From the NCBI GenBank assembly GCA_027604685.1, contig JADHYX010000003.1, forward strand, positions 2,716 to 66,715: 64,000 bases of DNA, written 5' to 3'. The position numbers and the translations under genes were made by a program. Positions 58,678 through 64,000 of this stretch are shown here, piece after piece (the stretch's first letter is position 1; every line of letters begins with the position of its first letter). This DNA comes from Lobulomyces angularis. Taxonomy: Eukaryota > Chytridiomycota > Chytridiomycetes > Lobulomycetales > Lobulomycetaceae. The notes beneath the pieces were generated by a model. It was not told the origin of the DNA. It saw nothing but the letters and a program-made list of their open reading frames with translations, and did not search any database.

Positions 58678-60483
58678 TTATGAGGGCAAATTCGACCTAT
58701 TTTGATGCAATTCAGCTTTTCTCTTTTTTTGATAAACTCGTCTCGAATCATCTAAATAAAACAGTCCGTCATTCCTAATTTTCCCCTTAACATCATGAAC
58801 TTCTATTTCTGGGTTGTTAAATTCCACTACAATGATACTTTTGTCATCTCGTAACCAAGTTAAGTAATCTTTTAATTCGTCTACTATTCTATCTTGGTTT
58901 TTATAATTCGACATTAAAACAGATCTAATTTCTGAACCCAAGTAATTATAAAATCGTACAACCTATTATTTTAATTCAAGAAAAAGGCTTCATTTTATCA
59001 TATACCCCATCAGATGCAATGAGAATTTGGCGTAATTCCGCATTAGGTATTGAAGTTGTTTCAGGTACTCGCAGTAACCCAGGGGTGATTATTTTATTAT
59101 CTATATTAAGGTGTTTTATGGAAGCCTGCAAAACTCGAGAAGGTTGAGCCTAAAAAAAAATATTGTAGTTAAAAACATAATGATATTATTAAAATAAACA
59201 AAGACTTTCTTGAAATTGCTAAATGTACCTTTTTTTTTAAAGCCATATGTTTTTGCAAAACATCATAATTTGGTCTTCCAGCAACAAACTCCACAAATTC
59301 ATTGTAATCATAATTTAAATCATCAGGATTTTGATCCTGTTGAAGTAAAGTTTCATTACTTTGTTGCTGAAAAGTATTACTATTAGTTTCTAGAGTCTCT
59401 ATGTTTTTTATATTTTTATTTTCTCCTTTTTTCAATTGATTATTTTGTACTGCCTTCCGATACTCTACTACTTCATCAATAAAAATGTTAAACGGCTAGA
59501 TTTTTTAAGGTTAAACACCAAAAAGTTACAAAGTACTATACCTCTGGGTCATATGAACTATCACCTAAGCTACCATATACATTTAAAGCTGCAAGACCGA
59601 CTCTCATGTCATCATACTTTAAGTTATCTTCTTCCACATTCAAAACATTATTTTTACCATTTAAAACTTTTTCCTTTGCTTCCTTGTCACTTAGTAGAAA
59701 GTATACCAGACTGTTCATTTGCTCTTTAATTAACACCAGAAACATATTACTAAAAATACGACGAAAATTTGAGTAATTATAAAAAAAATGGTTAAAAAAA
59801 TGAAATATTGTGTCTATATTTTACCTATCAACTAAATTAATTTTTATTAAATTATTTTTATGATCATGTTCTTCAAATAGCATTGTTGGTTCACTCTCAC
59901 TCCGCCTCCAAATCAAAATTGGGGAGTCCCCTAAAAAACTGAAATAAGTTGTATCGTTCGTAATTAAGACAACAGAAGCGGTTGCTCCTGAAGCATAATC
60001 AACAGATTCAGGTTTATAAATTTCACAATTTATCAAAATCTGATGTAACTGCTCATAAGTGTCTTTTAACGCTCTTTCATAATCTTTCTCAATAAATGCA
60101 ATAGTCTGTACTAAGTGATGTGCAAATCTATGTTTTAAAAATTTAGAAGCTACTTGACCACAATGTCCATCAAAGACTTTCAGTAATTAAAAAAGAAAAA
60201 AAAAGTGGAAGATTAGAAAAATGATAATTTTTGGTTGAATACCTGCATAGAGTTGAAATTTTGAGAAAATGTCAGAAGAATTTGTATATTGTTTTAAGGG
60301 AGGATCTTTAAAAAAGGTATGGTTGTATTTTTTGGAGACATGTAATTTTAAACTTGATATGTGTAAAATAGTATCTTCCTTTGAGAAGTTTAGGAATTTT
60401 GTTCCTTGACAAGAGGAAGTAGATTTAATGTTATTTTTATTTGAGTACTTCCTTTGCTTAAGTAACTTGTCAATGAAATGCAT
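58678..60483 (-). CDS. PP2C-family (PPM) protein phosphatase with insert
   Basis: Six or seven exons from ATG at 60481-60483 to TAA at 58678. PP2C motifs in order: YAVFDGHCGQVASKFLKHRF (motif with metal Asp), DYASGATASVVLITND (equivalent of GSTA), YFSFLGDSPILIWRR, a long insert, LRQILIASDGV and DDKSIIVVEFNNPEIEVHD. The three metal-binding Asp positions (DGH, SDG, final DD) are present. DGHGG reads DGHCG, SDGxWD reads SDGVVRF, and the N-terminal RxxMED motif is not recognisable. An insert of about 150 residues, Asn/Gln-rich (FQQQSNETLLQQDQNPDD), separates GDS from SDG. It may be a divergent Ser/Thr phosphatase or a weakened one. Divergent from the coiled-coil gene to its right. Confidence 0.8.
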
Positions 60484-60837
60484 ATAGAATTTAGGGACAA
60501 TTTGGACAAATCAAATTTAGTAAAAATGTCAGTTGTGCAACGTTGAAATTCCCTCACACAAGCCCCCATCTACATCAAGGTATAAAACAGAATGCAAGGG
60601 TTCATGCAGATAAACGCAGTTGTATTAACATCGTTTGAGCTAGCAAAAGTGCGAAAGTAATTTCAAATGTTCAAAAACTAACTCAAAAACAATTCTAAAA
60701 CGTTGGTTGGACGGGTTTCGCATCCACGTAGCCTCTCCACATTAAAAGAGGAGCACTGTAGTAGCTGATGCAGTAACTACAGAATTGACACAAAATATGA
60801 ACTACTACTTTCATAATCCTTTTATGTAAACAATTTT
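60484..60837. promoter_or_regulatory. Divergent promoter with palindrome
   Basis: About 350 bp, clearly less AT-rich than other spacers. Contains a CCTCT...AGAGG stem (60732-60751) and an imperfect 23-bp palindrome (60758-60780), plus GGTTGGACGGGTTTCGC near 60703. Lies between the PP2C and coiled-coil gene starts and may regulate both. Confidence 0.45.
60758..60780. promoter_or_regulatory. Imperfect 23-bp palindrome
   Basis: Outer arms GTAGT and ACTAC and inner arms CTG and CAG are symmetric about the centre, with 2-nt mismatches between them. The symmetry resembles a dimeric transcription-factor site. It is located 78 bp before the first ATG of the coiled-coil gene. Inference only. Confidence 0.4.
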
Positions 60838-63589
60838 ATGTTTTTGTATATATATTTGGTGGAGATGACTTTAGGATTTTTTGTGGGTTTTAAAAAAATG
60901 CAATCAATTCTTTCTAGTTTTGAATTAGAGAGTAACTTTGATGATGGTGCCAGTAATTTCAGCTTACATGATGAACTAGCAAAATCTGAAAGGATTTTTA
61001 ATGGCTCTGTCATATTAGAGAGAAAAAAGAAAATTAGTACCTTAATTCCTCCCGTAAATTTACCTCTCAAAATATCTAAACCGAATAATAAAAATGATGA
61101 TAAAATTGTCAAAAAATTTCTTCAAGTTAGAAATCCTGCGCAAGACCTTGAATTTTTTGATGAAAACTTGGACGAAGTTATCGAAAGCATTAATAAAAGT
61201 AGTGTAAATTCAATAAGCAAGGTTTCCTTCAATTTTAATGATAAAGAAGATGACAAATTGTTTGAAAATGATGATGAAGTTGAAGTTGTAAACGACTGCA
61301 TCAAAATCCCCAATTTTCTTAAAGACTGCGAAAAAAGAAGAAAATCATTTTTAAAAATTCATTCGGAATTAAAATCTCTTTCTGATTCACTTGAGGTTAG
61401 TATTTTCTCTTAGATTGTATTTAAAAGTTTTTATTAGAATGTTTTTATTTTTATTTTAGCTTCGAAAACTGGAACTGGATAATCAAGAGCAAGCCTTAAA
61501 GGAAAAGCATTCCAAATTATTTTTATTTGAAGAAGAATTAGTGAAAAAACTAAAAAATTTAGAAGAATTAGCCAAAAATCAATCAAGGGAAACTCATCGT
61601 GAATTTAAAGAAGAACTCGAATTAAAGGACCAAAAATGGAAAGATTTTTTAGAGCTGGAATTGAAAAAGAAAGATTTTCATTGGTCAAAGTTACTTACGG
61701 AGAAATTACTAGAAATTGACGAGGAAAACGATTTAAATCTAAAGATAAAACAAGAAACTATCGTTAAACATTGGAAAAAGGTTATTTTTTGAGTTATTGA
61801 ATACTAAGTAGGTTTTGTTACATAGAACTTGGACGATACTATCAACAAGTTTAGTTCTGATTTAAAAAGCACTATGAAGGAAAATAAGAGGGCTCATGCT
61901 ACTTTAAAAGATTTATTATCGATGAATAAGGAAAAAAAGGAACAAATTCAGCTTCTTCTTAAAGATGCAGAAGAAAAAGATAAAAAGATTGTGGAATTAC
62001 AGCGTCATTTAAAACAGGTAATATCATATATTGAGTTAGTATCTACTTAACTTTTGCAGCATAAAGATCGAATTGAAAGATTAAAATCTACACCTGAAAA
62101 AATGATTAAAGAGATAGATGTTAAAAGTTTTAAGTCATCGCTATTAAAAAATGAAGTAACCCCCGCGTTAATTATGCCTAGCGTAAACTTAACGAAAGAT
62201 GAAATAGAATACTTCGAACAATCTGGTAAAAAAATCGTATAAATATTTAAACATAAAAAGGAATTAAGAATTTTGTTTTAATCTTCATAAAGTTGAAATA
62301 AAGAATCATGAAATTGAGGATAACCTGGCAGTTACAAACCTCACTCCAGATTTTAAGATTACCTTAAATAAATTCTTGAATGTGTTTAATCAAAATCTCA
62401 TTGCATCTAAATTTAATTTGCTGCAGTTAAAAAAAGACGACAACTTTGTCAATTTTTTATCAAGTTTGTGCAAAATTTTAAAAAGTTTATTAAGTTTTAA
62501 GGAAGAAGAAGTTTATAAAGAGGAAGTTATCCAAAACTTCAGATTATCAAAATCTACCTTAATTTTTTTCAATTTTTTAATTATGTCATCTTTTAACACT
62601 TCCCAGATTGTACGGGAAGAAATGAACACTTGTGAAAAAAGAGAATACAGTGACTTAAAGATTGTTCTACTACCATATATCCAAAAAATTCATAACATTT
62701 TAATTTCCCAAGAGAATATTAAACCTGATGGAATAAAAAAGTTGCTTACTGAAGTTTTAATTCACTGCGCATTAGCATTTTTGTCTGCTGTTGAGGTTAA
62801 ATATTTAGAGAAACAAGAAGAAGGTACAATTACTAGGAAAAATGAAATTAGTTCGTTGTTAAAGATAATTTTTGCCTTTGTTGATTGTAAAGAGGTATAT
62901 TGCATATTTTTTGAATCACAGTTTGAGATTTATTTTTACAGGTGAAGCTAATTCTTTTAAAATATAATGGAATAGAAATTTTAGTGAATATTTTAATGAA
63001 AAGTTCTCTTTCGTCAGTCGCTGCATCCAATCTACTGTTAACTCTTTTTGATGACGAAGGTAATATTAATGTTAAAATTTTCCATTCTTATATCTTATCG
63101 TGTTTTCTTTTAGATATAATAAGGGATCAACTTGTAAAGTTTAAAACTAAATTTTTGGTTAATTTAGTTAAGAACTATATATATCCCACAAAAAAAAACG
63201 ACTTAACCCTTCAAACTGCAAGGTTTTTTGAAATATTAAAAAATAATACAAGTAAAAAACAGAATAGGGTTAACGAAAAAGATTTACTAAACTTTTTATC
63301 AAGTTTTGAAAATTTGTTTATAATACTGGAAAAGTTGAAAAAAATTAATGCAAATTATGAAATATTAGATAAAGCTTTTTTGGAACATTTAGTAACATTT
63401 GAATCAATTTTGAATATGAACCTATCAAATAAAACTGAAATATTAAAGAAAAAAGCAGCAAAAGAAGCTGATGGGGTGACTATAGAACTAATTTCATTTA
63501 ATAACGTCATGCTCAGCGGAGAAGAAATGAATGAAATATTTGAAAAACTTGAATTTATTAGTTTAAATTTAAAATCAATATTGAAATAA
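60838..63589 (+). CDS. Centrosome/cilium-type coiled-coil protein, CCDC138-like
   Basis: About eight exons, about 830 residues. Three in-frame Met codons near the start (60838, 60865, 60898) leave the exact start open; 60898 (MQSILSSFELESNFDDGASN) begins the best-looking sequence. A disordered N-terminus, then a long coil (FLKDCEKRRKSFLKIHSELK, LRKLELDNQEQALKEKHSKL, EETHREFKEEL-like repeats, KKDFHWSKLLTEKLLEIDEE, LDDTINKFSSDLKSTMKENK, LLLKDAEEKDKKIVELQRHL). A helical C-terminal domain of about 380 residues follows (LLPYIQKIHNILISQENIKP, VLIHCALAFLSAVEVKYLEK, ILLKYNGIEILVNILMKSSL). Coil then helical-repeat domain recalls CCDC138, a centriolar-satellite protein; this is a tentative memory-based match. 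Introns at 62225 and 63061 were needed to keep phase. Confidence 0.6.
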
Positions 63590-63816
63590 ATAAAATGATA
63601 GCTTATAAGATTAGATGATTTTTTATAATATTAAGTTTGTTAATCCTAAATAATCAAAGTTTATTTTTAAATATTAAGAATCAACAAGAATGAGGCTTTT
63701 GTCTTAAATTTTTGTCAAAAAAGCTACAAAATATTAAAATATTTGCAGGATCCTCTAGTTGAAAATTTGCTACTCATAACACACATCATCAACCTCATAT
63801 CCCAAGTTTCAACCTA
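63590..63816. other. Spacer before the last gene
   Basis: About 230 bp between the coiled-coil gene stop and the ATG of the edge gene. Ordinary AT-rich DNA. Confidence 0.5.
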
Positions 63817-64000
63817 ATGGATATCGACTGTCCTTTTTGCACAACAAATTTTACATGTTTGACAAATTTATTTAACTCCACTAAGTTAGTGAAGAGCAAT
63901 ATCAATCCTCTCTTCAAATCCTGCTTATGTGAAACCAAAGAAAGATTTATTATTACAAAAAAGTGCCTAGATTTGACAATACAAGCAAATTCAAAAAAGT
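63817..64000 (+). CDS. 5' end of a Cys-containing protein gene (partial)
   Basis: ATG at 63817 opens a frame to the window edge: MDIDCPFCTTNFTCLTNLFN, then STKLVKSNINPLFKSCLCET and KERFIITKKCLDLTIQ. The CPFC plus later C and CLC arrangement suggests a zinc-binding N-terminal element (CxxC...CxC), but spacing does not match a known finger I can name. 61 residues visible; gene truncated by the window, function unknown. Confidence 0.55.
   Translation, partial: MDIDCPFCTTNFTCLTNLFNSTKLVKSNINPLFKSCLCETKERFIITKKCLDLTIQANSKK

Noticed and set aside
60690..60730. Possible tRNA B box on the minus strand (GGATGCGAAACCC)
   Set aside because: T-loop consensus is broken and no acceptor or anticodon stems fit.

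Overview
This window is nuclear DNA from a very AT-rich, intron-rich eukaryote, most likely an early-diverging (chytrid-grade, zoosporic) fungus. Three things point that way. A YAT-family amino-acid permease, a Pho80-like cyclin and an Erv29/SURF4 cargo receptor with a KKxx tail have a fungal flavour. Long coiled-coil proteins, one resembling CCDC138 and one with an EF-hand-like tail, sit beside an LC8 dynein light chain, as expected of a lineage that still builds centrioles or flagella. Mitochondrial proteins (Atp11, HIBCH, a TMEM223-like protein) show an aerobic mitochondrion and argue against anaerobic gut fungi. The genetic code reads as standard. Introns are mostly 40-100 bp, start GTAAG/GTATN and end in a poly-T stretch plus TAG/AAG/CAG. 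Intergenic DNA is dominated by A and T homopolymers. The species cannot be fixed from this sequence.

Layout, left to right. 0-10 kb: 3' end of an SH3-domain gene, an EF-hand/coiled-coil gene, a Lys/Asn-rich orphan, SURF4/ERV29, a TMEM223-like gene with a small ORF just upstream, and a sodium:solute symporter. 10-22 kb: a secreted M19-type amidohydrolase, a small protein resembling fungal DUF6593 families, a seven-helix membrane protein, an ER J-protein (ERJ5-like), LC8, NSRP1 and a small type I membrane protein. 22-32 kb: a large deubiquitinase with USP19-like architecture (two CS domains plus a USP domain) and the amino-acid permease. 32-41 kb: a ubiquitin E2 variant (MMS2-like, cut by an assembly gap), RFC1, a long decayed region and a coiled-coil gene. 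41-54 kb: HIBCH, a small orphan, the cyclin, a GPI-type surface protein, an F-box/ankyrin protein, RPB8, a leucine aminopeptidase and a dead ABCC transporter fragment. 53-64 kb: ATP11, a single-pass membrane orphan, a small orphan, a PP2C-like phosphatase, the CCDC138-like coiled-coil protein, and the first exon of a Cys-containing gene running off the edge.

The genes are ordinary housekeeping and cell-biology genes with no operon-like logic. A few neighbours are functionally related: the MMS2-like gene and RFC1 both act around PCNA, and ERJ5, ERV29 and the USP19-like gene all serve ER or protein quality control. The less ordinary material is in the spacers: a clear ABCC pseudogene, several unassigned coding-like relics, a strong GC-rich hairpin and short ORF before the permease, and an imperfect palindrome between the divergent PP2C and coiled-coil genes. 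I did not find a convincing new multi-gene system. No tRNA, rRNA, CRISPR array or intact transposon was recognised. All exon boundaries were read by eye and are approximate where stated.
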